A stretch of DNA of 20,566 bases, taken from assembly GCA_023227685.1 (NCBI GenBank), contig JALNVG010000022.1, positions 1 to 20,566 on the forward strand. Direction: 5' to 3'. Position numbers and translations under genes: made by a program. Every line of letters starts with the position of its first letter. Position 1 is the first letter of the stretch. Positions 1 to 6,993 of the stretch are shown here, one piece after another. The stretch comes from Bacteroidaceae bacterium. GTDB lineage: Bacteria; Bacteroidota; Bacteroidia; Bacteroidales; Bacteroidaceae. The notes under the pieces are model-generated. The model made no database searches and had not been told where the DNA came from. It saw nothing but the letters and a program-made list of their open reading frames with translations.

Positions 1-629
1 AGAACTCATCTCCTCGAGAAAAGTCAAATGATACCATACAAATGATAAAAACCGGAGATACTCAAACATCATCCGATTCTATAGCCGGGGTTGGACAATC
101 AAAGACACTTCATTTCAACACTAACGGCTATGATAACTATGGAAATGAAAACAATAATAATGGCATGACAGCAGAAAACATGGCAATATTGATCCCTATT
201 CTCGGCATCATCTGCGGATGTTCCGTACCCATACTTATCGTATTCTTCATTTTTTATTTTCGCTACAAAAATAGGAAAAAGCGCTATGAAACAATAGGAA
301 AAGCTATTGCTGCGGGACAACCTATACCAGAAGAATTATTGGATAACAACAAGGTAACAAAAGCATCTTCCGCTTCACAAGGTATCATGGAGGTATTTAT
401 CGGCATTGGAATCTTCGTTTTCCTTTGGGCCATCTCCGGTAATTTCCAAGTAGGAGCCATAGGATTGCTCGTCATGTTTATCGGCATCGGGCAATGGATA
501 GTAGCTAACAATGAAAAAAGAAACAATGAAAATAAAAAAAATGATCCGGACCATAATAGATCTGCCGATAAGGCGCAAGACAAAGGTATAAATGCTGAAA
601 AAGAAGCAGAAAATAAAATCACCGATTAA
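1..629 (+). CDS. Membrane protein with three hydrophobic helices, 5' end outside the window (DUF6249-like)
   Basis: The reading frame is open from the left edge to the TAA at 627-629, so the gene probably starts upstream. The ATG at 42 lies inside an open frame and would leave the protein without the N-terminal signal sequence I would expect. Numbered from that ATG, the visible part has a polar Asn-rich stretch (about 1-43), a long hydrophobic helix (about 47-73) followed by a basic patch, a linker with GQPIPEELL (92-100), two further hydrophobic segments (about 113-131 and 136-154), and a charged Lys/Asn/Glu-rich tail. The pattern resembles the Bacteroidetes DUF6249 proteins often found beside sigma factors; this is from memory of the family and was not searched. 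It lies 31 nt upstream of an ECF sigma gene on the same strand, so a role in envelope sensing or signalling is plausible but unproven. Confidence 0.75.
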   Translation, partial: NSSPREKSNDTIQMIKTGDTQTSSDSIAGVGQSKTLHFNTNGYDNYGNENNNNGMTAENMAILIPILGIICGCSVPILIVFFIFYFRYKNRKKRYETIGKAIAAGQPIPEELLDNNKVTKASSASQGIMEVFIGIGIFVFLWAISGNFQVGAIGLLVMFIGIGQWIVANNEKRNNENKKNDPDHNRSADKAQDKGINAEKEAENKITD

Positions 630-660
630 ATAGTAGTCTTGCAAACTATAGAAGCAAATA

Positions 661-1200
661 ATGAATAAGCCCGATGATATTGTTCTTATAGCCAAAATTG
701 TTGCCGATGGGGACAAAAAAGCCTTTGATATATTGGTAAAAAGACACCAATCACCACTGAGGCGTTTTTTCCTGAATCAGACCTGCGGCAATAAAGAATT
801 GAGCAACGATTTGGCTCAAGATACTTTTATCAAGATATATACGAATCTGGGAAGTTTTAAGAATCTCTCTAGTTTTTCTACTTGGCTATACCGCATCGCA
901 TACAACGTGTATTATGACTACATCCGCAAAAAGAAAGAAACATCCGAAATAAATACGGAAACAGAAATCCCTGTAACGTATAGCAAATCGATGGAACAAC
1001 ATCTGGATATTTATCAATCATTAAAGATACTTTCAACTGACGAACGAACATGTATTACTCTCTTTTATATGGAAGATTTAAGCATCGAAAAGATATCTAC
1101 GCTCACTAAATGGCCTTCAGGGACAATAAAAAGCCATCTCTCAAGAGGTAAACAAAAATTGGCTACTTACTTAAAACAAAATGGTTATGATGGAAACTGA
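661..1200 (+). CDS. RNA polymerase sigma factor, ECF (sigma-70 family)
   Basis: This 179-aa protein has the two-domain layout of ECF sigma factors. Region 2 (about residues 22-91) contains DLAQDTFIKIYTNL and the STWLYRIAYN segment used in -10 recognition and melting. A short linker follows. Region 4 (about 118-171) ends in a helix-turn-helix with the family hallmark GTIKSHLSRGKQKL (154-167), which contacts the -35 region. It would direct core RNA polymerase to a small regulon. Its 3' end overlaps the next gene, which encodes a small membrane protein, the usual place for a cognate anti-sigma factor. An upstream membrane-protein gene completes the cluster. The family call is firm; the regulon and inducing signal cannot be read from this sequence. 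Confidence 0.93.
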   Translation: MNKPDDIVLIAKIVADGDKKAFDILVKRHQSPLRRFFLNQTCGNKELSNDLAQDTFIKIYTNLGSFKNLSSFSTWLYRIAYNVYYDYIRKKKETSEINTETEIPVTYSKSMEQHLDIYQSLKILSTDERTCITLFYMEDLSIEKISTLTKWPSGTIKSHLSRGKQKLATYLKQNGYDGN

Positions 1201-1600
1201 CGAAGATAAACTCTTACACAACTTTTTAAATAAAGGCGAAAAAGAAATAGCAGACGACGGATTCAGCAAAAAAGTTATGCGCAAACTCTATCAAATAGAA
1301 CATGAGCAGACTGAAAAAGTTGAACAAAGCAGAAAGCAAAAAATACTCCAATATGGTATTTTTAATTCATGGACAAAAAATGCTTCTAAAAGATGCTGGC
1401 TCATTGAGAACTTTGCTCTTGCTTTGATTTGTATACTTTTACTCCTTAAATGGGGTAGAATACAGACTTTAATTGCTACATTTCAGGTCAGTGCCACGTC
1501 ATTTTTACAGGCGTGTGCTACTATTGATCCTCGATCTATTATTGCAGCAGTTATCGTTCTCCTTATTTTGGCCGTAAAAAAAATATCTACTTTTGCATGA
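1181..1600 (+). CDS. Small membrane protein, putative anti-sigma factor (DUF5056-like)
   Basis: This protein of about 139 aa overlaps the sigma gene by 20 nt if the ATG at 1181 is used, or by 11 nt from the ATG at 1190; three Met codons (1181, 1187, 1190) compete as starts. The N-terminal half is cytoplasmic, charged and probably helical, with the segment EIADDGFSKKVMRKL (22-36), which resembles a motif I associate with the Bacteroidetes DUF5056 family. Hydrophobic segments lie at about 75-92 and 119-133. The overlap implies translational coupling to the sigma factor. A short soluble N-terminus followed by membrane helices is the usual form of an anti-sigma factor that holds its sigma at the membrane. 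No classical ZAS zinc motif is visible, so the role rests on context. Confidence 0.72.
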   Translation: MVMMETDEDKLLHNFLNKGEKEIADDGFSKKVMRKLYQIEHEQTEKVEQSRKQKILQYGIFNSWTKNASKRCWLIENFALALICILLLLKWGRIQTLIATFQVSATSFLQACATIDPRSIIAAVIVLLILAVKKISTFA

Positions 1601-1694
1601 TCCTAATTACAAAAAACCTCTATTCTATAATTATAAAGACAAAAAGAAATAAGCCGCAACATATCGTTAAAATAGAAAAAATTATGTTTAGGCC

Positions 1695-1726
1695 TCTTGA
1701 GCTACGATTAATAAATCTTATCTTTG
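1695..1726 (+). promoter_or_regulatory. Bacteroidetes-type promoter for the PLD/cardiolipin synthase-like gene
   Basis: A TATCTTTG box at 1719-1726 matches the Bacteroides -7 consensus TAnnTTTG. A TCTTG at 1695-1699 lies exactly 19 nt upstream, the usual -33 spacing. The predicted leader to the TTG start at 1760 is about 25-30 nt. This separates the downstream gene from the sigma module. Confidence 0.7.
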
Positions 1727-1759
1727 TAGCAGATACATAATTATATAAAAAACGAAGTT

Positions 1760-3040
1760 TTGAGAAAGTTTATCTGTTCATTATTTTTTTTACTACCAAT
1801 AATTTTTGTGTGCCCTGTCTTTCCTATAGGCAGTGTGCAAAGTGAAGCAAAACAATGCTACAACACCCAAGAAAGCAGCGACTCCATCGTTATTCATTTT
1901 TTAAGAAACTCGGGCGTCAACATCTCAAATAATAACAAAGTCGAATTATTAACAAACGGACACGATAAATTTATTGATCTATTCGATCATATCCGTAAGG
2001 CTAAGCATTTCGTCCACTTAGAATATTTTAATTTTCGTAATGATTCAATAGGAAATGCTATTTTCAAACTCTTAAGTGAAAAGACGAAAGAAGGCGTAAA
2101 GGTTCGCGTGATGTTCGACGCTTTCGGTAACTGGTCAAATAACAAGCCATTAAAAAACAAACAAATAAAAGCTATTCGGAAGGATAGTATAGAGATTGTA
2201 AAGTTTGACCCGATAACATTTCCATACATCAATCATGTCTTTCACCGCGATCACCGTAAAATAGCTATCATCGATGGAAAAACAGGATATACAGGTGGCA
2301 TGAACGTAGCAGACTACTACATCAAGGGTCTTCCTAAAATCGGGCAATGGCGAGATATGCATGTCCGCATAGAAGGAAATGCAGTTGATGATTTAGAAAA
2401 GATTTTCTTGCACATGTGGAATAAAGAAACAAAACAAAATGTAAGCGGGAAAATGTATTTTCCATCTCATCCGGCAGCTAATGATAGTTCAAATATTACT
2501 GTAGCTATCGTAGATCGTACTCCCGAAAAAACGAACCGGCTAATTGGACGAACATATACCACGGCCATAAATGCAGCCCAACATCAAGTTCGCATTGTTA
2601 ATCCGTATTTTGTTCCAGCTTCCGCAATCAACAAATCACTAAAAAAATGTGCCGAAAGAAATGTTGATGTTGAAATCATGATTTCATTAAAAAGTGATAT
2701 ACCTTTCACTCCTGATGCCGCTATGTATAAAGTACATAAATTAATGAAAAAAGGCGCGAAAATCTATTTATATGATAATGGTTTCCAACACTCAAAAATC
2801 ATGATGGTGGACGGCTCTTTCTGTACTGTAGGTTCAACTAATCTTGACAACAGAAGCCTGCGTTATGATTATGAAGCTAACGCTTTTATCTTCAATAAGC
2901 AAATTACCAAACAACTGAATGATATATTCGATAATGATATTAAAAACAGCATTCAACTCACTCCTGAATATTGGAAAAAACGGTCGCCTTGGAAGAAATT
3001 CGCAGGGTGGTTTGCTAATCTTTTCACTCCTTTTTTATAA
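1760..3040 (+). CDS. Phospholipase D family protein, cardiolipin synthase-like
   Basis: The 426-aa protein carries two HxKxxxxD (HKD) motifs, H165-R-K167...D172 and H344-S-K346...D351, which together form the phospholipase D active site. Each is followed by the usual Gly/Asn segment (GGMN after the first, GSTNLDNRS after the second). Cardiolipin synthases join two phosphatidylglycerols, or PG and PE, by this chemistry. The C-terminus PWKKFAGWFANLFTPFL is the amphipathic tail common in bacterial Cls. The start is TTG at 1760: an in-frame TAG at 1727 closes the frame above it, no ATG occurs before the catalytic domain, and starting here gives an N-terminal hydrophobic segment (about 6-25). Classical Cls has two N-terminal helices and is about 480 aa; this one has a single signal or anchor, so the active site should lie outside the inner membrane. 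A related PLD with another phospholipid substrate is possible. Confidence 0.88.
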   Translation: MRKFICSLFFLLPIIFVCPVFPIGSVQSEAKQCYNTQESSDSIVIHFLRNSGVNISNNNKVELLTNGHDKFIDLFDHIRKAKHFVHLEYFNFRNDSIGNAIFKLLSEKTKEGVKVRVMFDAFGNWSNNKPLKNKQIKAIRKDSIEIVKFDPITFPYINHVFHRDHRKIAIIDGKTGYTGGMNVADYYIKGLPKIGQWRDMHVRIEGNAVDDLEKIFLHMWNKETKQNVSGKMYFPSHPAANDSSNITVAIVDRTPEKTNRLIGRTYTTAINAAQHQVRIVNPYFVPASAINKSLKKCAERNVDVEIMISLKSDIPFTPDAAMYKVHKLMKKGAKIYLYDNGFQHSKIMMVDGSFCTVGSTNLDNRSLRYDYEANAFIFNKQITKQLNDIFDNDIKNSIQLTPEYWKKRSPWKKFAGWFANLFTPFL

Positions 3041-3062
3041 TCTGTATTTTATATTTTTTTTC

Positions 3063-3092
3063 TTGCAAATTTACTTTTTCTAATTATCTTTG
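3063..3092 (+). promoter_or_regulatory. Promoter of thyA-folA, nearly abutting the start codon
   Basis: TATCTTTG at 3085-3092 is a perfect -7 element, and TTG at 3063-3065 lies exactly 19 nt upstream as the -33 element. The thyA ATG is at 3099, only six bases after the -7 box, so the predicted transcription start falls at or within a few bases of the ATG. The same bases could be read as a TTG start at 3090, but that would place the start codon inside the promoter box. Confidence 0.8.
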
Positions 3093-3098
3093 CAGTCT

Positions 3099-3893
3099 AT
3101 GAAACAATATTTAGATTTACTCAATCGTGTACTGACAACCGGCATAAAAAAAGACGACCGTACCGGAACTGGTACCATCAGCGTCTTTGGCCATCAAATG
3201 CGCTTTAATCTTGAAGAGGGTTTCCCTTGCCTTACAACAAAGAAGTTACACTTAAAATCGATCATCTACGAACTCTTATGGTTTCTTAAAGGAGAAACTA
3301 ATGTAAAGTATCTTCAGGACAATGGGGTACGCATATGGAATGAATGGGCTGACGAGAATGGTGAACTTGGCCCCGTATATGGGCATCAATGGCGTTCATG
3401 GCCGGATTATAATGGCGGAGTTATCGATCAAATCAGCGAAGCAATAGAAACCATTAAACATAATCCTGATTCACGCAGAATTATTGTAAGTTCTTGGAAT
3501 GTGGGCGAATTGAAAGAAATGAAATTACCTCCATGCCATTGCTTGTTCCAATTTTATGTAGTAAACGGACGACTCAGTTTACAACTCTATCAAAGAAGTG
3601 CCGACATATTTCTAGGTGTACCTTTCAATATAGCTTCGTATGCACTGCTGCTGCAAATGATGGCACAAGTAACGGGCTTAAAAGCGGGAGATTTCATTCA
3701 TACACTAGGAGATGCACATATTTATCTCAATCATATAGAACAAGTGAAATTACAACTCACCCGTGAACCCCGGGCCCTGCCACAGATGAAGATCAATCCG
3801 GAAGTTAAAAATATTTTCGATTTTAAATTTGAAGATTTTGAATTAATCAACTACAATCCTTATCCTCATATCGCAGGTAAGGTGTCGGTTTAA
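3099..3893 (+). CDS. thyA: Thymidylate synthase
   Basis: ThyA makes dTMP from dUMP using 5,10-methylene-tetrahydrofolate as both carbon donor and reductant. The protein is 264 aa from the ATG at 3099, the same length as E. coli ThyA. The nucleophilic cysteine is in LPPCHCLFQF and falls at residue 146, exactly the E. coli position. Other family blocks are visible: DDRTGTGT near the N-terminus (dUMP-binding Arg), RIWNEWAD, GPVYGHQWR, DSRRIIVSSWN, LYQRSADIFLGVPFNIASYA, GDAHIYLNH and the C-terminal PHIAGKVSV. The gene lies 15 nt upstream of folA, whose product recycles the dihydrofolate made here; the two are surely cotranscribed. The TTG at 3090 was rejected as start because it is part of the promoter box. 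Confidence 0.98.
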   Translation: MKQYLDLLNRVLTTGIKKDDRTGTGTISVFGHQMRFNLEEGFPCLTTKKLHLKSIIYELLWFLKGETNVKYLQDNGVRIWNEWADENGELGPVYGHQWRSWPDYNGGVIDQISEAIETIKHNPDSRRIIVSSWNVGELKEMKLPPCHCLFQFYVVNGRLSLQLYQRSADIFLGVPFNIASYALLLQMMAQVTGLKAGDFIHTLGDAHIYLNHIEQVKLQLTREPRALPQMKINPEVKNIFDFKFEDFELINYNPYPHIAGKVSV

Positions 3894-3908
3894 ACAAATC
3901 AACTAAAG

Positions 3909-4406
3909 ATGAGCAGAGTATATATTATTGTAGCCATTGATCGTAAAAGAGCTATCGGATTTGAAGGAAAACTTCTTTTCCATCTGCCGGACGACATGAA
4001 GAGATTTAAAGCTTTAACCACAGGGAATACGGTTATAATGGGGCGGAAAACTTTTGAATCTCTTCCTAAGGGAGCTCTACCCAATAGAAGGAATATCGTC
4101 CTAACCAAAAATCCTACAGCAAAATATCCGGAAGCAGAAGTTTTTTCCTCTTTGGAAAAAGCGATAGAAAATTGCAAGACCGATGAAAAAGTCTTTATTA
4201 TCGGTGGAGCCAGCGTTTATGAAAAAGCTTTACCCTTAGTTGACGAACTCTGCATCACCGAAATAGATGACTTTGCACCAAATGCAGATACATTTTTTCC
4301 CACCCTATCAACTGGTGAGTGGATAGAAAAAAGTAGAGAAGAACATTTAGCCGATGAAAAGAATCACTGGACTTTTGCTTTTGTCAATTATATAAGAAAA
4401 AAATAG
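3909..4406 (+). CDS. folA: Dihydrofolate reductase
   Basis: DHFR reduces dihydrofolate to tetrahydrofolate with NADPH and is the target of trimethoprim. The 165-aa length fits chromosomal bacterial enzymes. The N-terminal IVAIDRKRAIG block, the proton-donor aspartate (D29, equivalent to E. coli D27) in HLPDDMKRFK, the NADPH-binding TVIMGRKTFESLP block and the FIIGGASVYEKALP block are all present. The residue aligned with the nearly universal E. coli Trp22 is Phe24 here (LLFHLP), which I recall as common in Bacteroides DHFRs. It follows thyA after 15 nt and completes the thymidylate cycle. The gene ends 8 nt from the convergent Lrp gene, with no clear terminator between them. Confidence 0.96.
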   Translation: MSRVYIIVAIDRKRAIGFEGKLLFHLPDDMKRFKALTTGNTVIMGRKTFESLPKGALPNRRNIVLTKNPTAKYPEAEVFSSLEKAIENCKTDEKVFIIGGASVYEKALPLVDELCITEIDDFAPNADTFFPTLSTGEWIEKSREEHLADEKNHWTFAFVNYIRKK

Positions 4407-4414
4407 CTTTGCTT

Positions 4415-4918
4415 TTATAATGGAATATCGCTATTATTATACTCATCATCTTCAATAGACTCGGCCTTAACAGGTACATGACGATTAATAGCCTCTTTGA
4501 ATGAGATAAGCGTCTCGGTGCCGGATAAGCCCAATGGCTGCAGCTTATCATGAATAATACTTAATAAATGGCGATTGTTTCGGGCATAGATTTTGATGAA
4601 CATATCATATTTACCGGTTGTATAATGACATTCTACAACTTCTGGTATACGGCTCAACGCCTGCGTTACTGAATCAAAAGATTTAGGGTCTTTTAAATAT
4701 AAACCAATATAAGCACAAGTATCATAACCTATTTTTGCCGGATCTATCAAATATTCAGAACCCTTCAAAATACCCATATTGGTAAGTTTTTGAATGCGTT
4801 GGTGAACAGCAGCACCTGAAACATTGCACACACGAGCAACCTCTAAAAATGGTATTCTAGCGTTACCTTCTATCATTTCTAGGATTTGCCGATCTAAATT
4901 ATCCAATACGTAATTCAT
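4415..4918 (-). CDS. Lrp/AsnC family transcriptional regulator
   Basis: This 167-aa protein has the two Lrp/AsnC parts. An N-terminal winged helix-turn-helix (about residues 5-50) begins LDNLDRQILEMIEGNARIPF and has its recognition helix in VSGAAVHQRIQKL. A C-terminal RAM/ligand-binding domain (about 68-145) contains VVECHYTTGKYDMFIKIYA, typical of the dimer/octamer interface that binds amino acids. An acidic 15-20 residue tail (ESIEDDEYNN) extends past the domain. It is transcribed away from the M64 peptidase gene through a shared 155-nt region that carries a promoter for each, so it may control itself and that neighbour; this is inferred only from layout. The effector amino acid is unknown. 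Confidence 0.93.
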   Translation of the reverse strand: MNYVLDNLDRQILEMIEGNARIPFLEVARVCNVSGAAVHQRIQKLTNMGILKGSEYLIDPAKIGYDTCAYIGLYLKDPKSFDSVTQALSRIPEVVECHYTTGKYDMFIKIYARNNRHLLSIIHDKLQPLGLSGTETLISFKEAINRHVPVKAESIEDDEYNNSDIPL

Positions 4919-4960
4919 ATTCTATGTTTATCTTTTTTCAATTATCAGTATATAATTATG

Positions 4961-4992
4961 CAAATCTAGTTATTAATTTAATATTTTAGCAA
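4961..4992 (-). promoter_or_regulatory. Promoter of the Lrp/AsnC gene
   Basis: On the minus strand 4968-4961 reads TAGATTTG, a perfect TAnnTTTG -7 box. A TTG (complement of CAA at 4990-4992) lies 21 nt upstream. The leader to the ATG at 4918 would be about 35-40 nt. Confidence 0.6.
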
Positions 4993-5041
4993 CAAATTAT
5001 TACTTTTCTTTATATTTTTCGGTTATTATTTAAATAGTTGG

Positions 5042-5049
5042 TAACTTTG
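5042..5049 (+). promoter_or_regulatory. Promoter -7 box of the M64 peptidase gene
   Basis: TAACTTTG matches the Bacteroides -7 consensus and lies 24 nt upstream of the ATG at 5074. The bases 19 nt upstream (TTTCGG, about 5017-5022) are a weak match to the -33 element. The box lies in the region shared with the divergent Lrp gene. Confidence 0.6.
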
Positions 5050-5073
5050 TATTATTATAAAATTCTAGAAATT

Positions 5074-6354
5074 ATGCAAACATACAGATTGCGTTGTTTA
5101 GGTCTGCTTTTTCTTATTAGTATTGGAGTTTATAGTCAGAACTTCGAAAAAGTCTTTCAAAACAAAACATTAAGAATAGATTATATTTTTAGCGGGAACG
5201 CCTCACATCAGTCAATTTCAGTAGATGAACTTTCCTGTTTACCTACATGGGCGGGACGAAGAAATCATCTTTCTGAATTATTACTTAGGGGAAACGGACA
5301 AATTATCATGAAAGACTCTGCAACAAAAGTTTGCATTTACAAAAACTCCTTTTCTTCTCTTTTCCAGGAATGGATATCAACACCCGAGGCAAAAAGGACA
5401 TCAAGAGCATTTGAAAACACCTTCCTCTTGCCATATCCCAAAAAGACAGCTATCATAGAGATTTCTTTAGAATCATCACGAAACAAGGTCACAGCTACAC
5501 TAAAACACATCGTAAATCCTCATGACATTTTGATTCATCAACGGGGCATTACGCATCTCACACCACATCGATATATAATTAAGAACGGAAATGAGAAACA
5601 ATGTATTGATGTAGCCATATTACCCGAAGGGTATACTCAAGATGAAATGGAACTTTTTTATAAAGATGCCCAAAGAGCCTGCGAAAGTATATTTTCTTAC
5701 GAACCATTTAAATCTGAAGAACAAAAATTCAATGTTGTAGCCGTAGCCTATCCCTCAATAGATAGCGGCATAAGCGTACCACGAAAAAACGAATGGAGAA
5801 ATACTGCTTTCCATTCGCATTTTGACACTTTTTACTCGGACAGGTACTTAACAACAAGAGATATGAAAGAAATACATAATGCACTGGCCGGCATTCCTTA
5901 CGAACACATCATTATCATTGCTAACACCGAAGTCTACGGTGGAGGAGGAATATTCAACTCCATCACTCTTACCGCTGCTCATCATCCGATGTTCAGGCCT
6001 GTAATCACTCACGAATTCGGACATGCTTTCGGTGGACTTGCCGATGAATACTATTATGACGACGATATGGAAGAGACATATCCTCTTGATGTTGAGCCGT
6101 GGGAACCTAATATAACTACACTTGTGAATTTTGATTCAAAATGGAAAGATATGCTGAAAAAAGGAACACCAATACCTACACCTTTTAAAGATAGAAAAAA
6201 ATATCCGATAGGCGCATACGAAGGTGGAGGATATTCATCAAAAGGAATATATCGTCCATCTATTGATTGTAGAATGAAAACGAATGGATATCCCGAATTT
6301 TGCCCGGTTTGCCAAAGAGCTATCGTAAGGATGATAGATTTCTATACAAAATAA
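5074..6354 (+). CDS. M64 family metallopeptidase (IgA peptidase M64-like), secreted
   Basis: The protein is 426 aa from the ATG at 5074, chosen because it gives a clean signal peptide (MQTYRLRCLGLLFLISIGVYSQ, described here only as basic N-terminus, hydrophobic core and a likely cut near YSQ/N). The in-frame TTG at 5038 would overlap the promoter region. After an N-terminal beta-rich domain (about 22-140), the catalytic part carries the zinc motif H313-E-F-G-H317 followed by GGLADEY (320-326), matching the HExxHxxGxxDE pattern of MEROPS family M64. CRMKTNGYPEFCPVC near the C-terminus has three Cys, typical of the Bacteroides members. M64 is named for a Clostridium ramosum enzyme that cleaves IgA; most Bacteroides members have no proven substrate, so IgA cleavage should not be assumed. 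Confidence 0.9.
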   Translation: MQTYRLRCLGLLFLISIGVYSQNFEKVFQNKTLRIDYIFSGNASHQSISVDELSCLPTWAGRRNHLSELLLRGNGQIIMKDSATKVCIYKNSFSSLFQEWISTPEAKRTSRAFENTFLLPYPKKTAIIEISLESSRNKVTATLKHIVNPHDILIHQRGITHLTPHRYIIKNGNEKQCIDVAILPEGYTQDEMELFYKDAQRACESIFSYEPFKSEEQKFNVVAVAYPSIDSGISVPRKNEWRNTAFHSHFDTFYSDRYLTTRDMKEIHNALAGIPYEHIIIIANTEVYGGGGIFNSITLTAAHHPMFRPVITHEFGHAFGGLADEYYYDDDMEETYPLDVEPWEPNITTLVNFDSKWKDMLKKGTPIPTPFKDRKKYPIGAYEGGGYSSKGIYRPSIDCRMKTNGYPEFCPVCQRAIVRMIDFYTK

Positions 6355-6371
6355 TAAAACGAAACAATAAA

Positions 6372-6917
6372 ATGATTTACCTTAGGGAAATACATACGAA
6401 GGATAAAGAATTATATGCCTTCATGGAAAACCTATTAATTAAAACATTCCCTGTAGGAGAATACAGAGAACTAAAAATGCTGAGACATTATACGGATAAC
6501 CGGGAAAATTTCCACAACCATATTATTTTCGATAATAAAACACCAGTAGGATTAATAACAATCTGGAATTTAAATGATTTCAACTATGTTGAACATTTCG
6601 CCATACTACCCTATAAACGAAATAAGGGATATGGCAAAAGAGTAATAAACCTAATAGAAAAAGGACTTAAAGAACCTATTGTATTGGAGGTTGAACTGCC
6701 GGAAGATGAAATAGCAATACGAAGAATCGAATTTTATAAAAGACTGAATTTTAAATTATGGGAAGTTGTATATAACCAACCACCCTATAAATCGGGCGAA
6801 GAAAGTATCCCTATGTTCTTAATGATTTACGGTGAATTAAAAAAAGAAAAAGATTACTTTAGAGTCAAGAATAAATTACACAAAGAAATTTACGGAGTAA
6901 CAGAAAATACAAATTGA
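6372..6917 (+). CDS. GNAT family N-acetyltransferase
   Basis: This 181-aa protein begins at the ATG at 6372, 17 nt after the peptidase gene; earlier in-frame codons lie inside that gene and do not look like GNAT sequence. The acetyl-CoA binding motif A is visible at about residues 73-96, with the pyrophosphate loop R83-N-K-G-Y-G-K. The preceding strand reads VEHFAILP. Motif B follows as RRIEFYKRLNF (117-127). The substrate cannot be predicted. The tail beyond about residue 155 is rich in Lys and Glu. It is probably cotranscribed with the M64 peptidase and ends just before a strong hairpin terminator. Confidence 0.88.
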   Translation: MIYLREIHTKDKELYAFMENLLIKTFPVGEYRELKMLRHYTDNRENFHNHIIFDNKTPVGLITIWNLNDFNYVEHFAILPYKRNKGYGKRVINLIEKGLKEPIVLEVELPEDEIAIRRIEFYKRLNFKLWEVVYNQPPYKSGEESIPMFLMIYGELKKEKDYFRVKNKLHKEIYGVTENTN

Positions 6918-6937
6918 ATGTAAATTACAGTACAAAT

Positions 6938-6975
6938 AAAAAAGGAACCTTACTATTATTAAGGTTCCCTTTTTT
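6938..6975. terminator. Bidirectional intrinsic terminator between the GNAT gene and exbD
   Basis: GGAACCTTA at 6944-6952 pairs with TAAGGTTCC at 6960-6968 (9 bp, 7-nt loop). A run of A lies on the left (6937-6943) and a run of T on the right (6970-6975), so the hairpin works as a terminator for the plus-strand peptidase/GNAT unit and for the minus-strand exb operon. Confidence 0.88.
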
Positions 6976-6993
6976 ATTCAATATATAAAAATT

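Noticed and set aside
42..44. ATG as the start of the first membrane protein
   Set aside because: The frame is open upstream to base 1 and the expected signal sequence would be missing, so the gene is more likely cut by the window.
3090..3098. TTG start adding three residues to ThyA
   Set aside because: It lies inside the TATCTTTG promoter box; the ATG at 3099 gives the exact E. coli length and places Cys146 correctly.
5038..5073. TTG start adding 12 residues to the M64 peptidase
   Set aside because: It overlaps the -7 promoter box, and the ATG at 5074 yields a clean signal peptide.
6300..6371. Upstream extension of the GNAT gene into the peptidase gene
   Set aside because: The extra residues are out-of-frame peptidase sequence with no GNAT similarity; the ATG at 6372 follows the peptidase stop.
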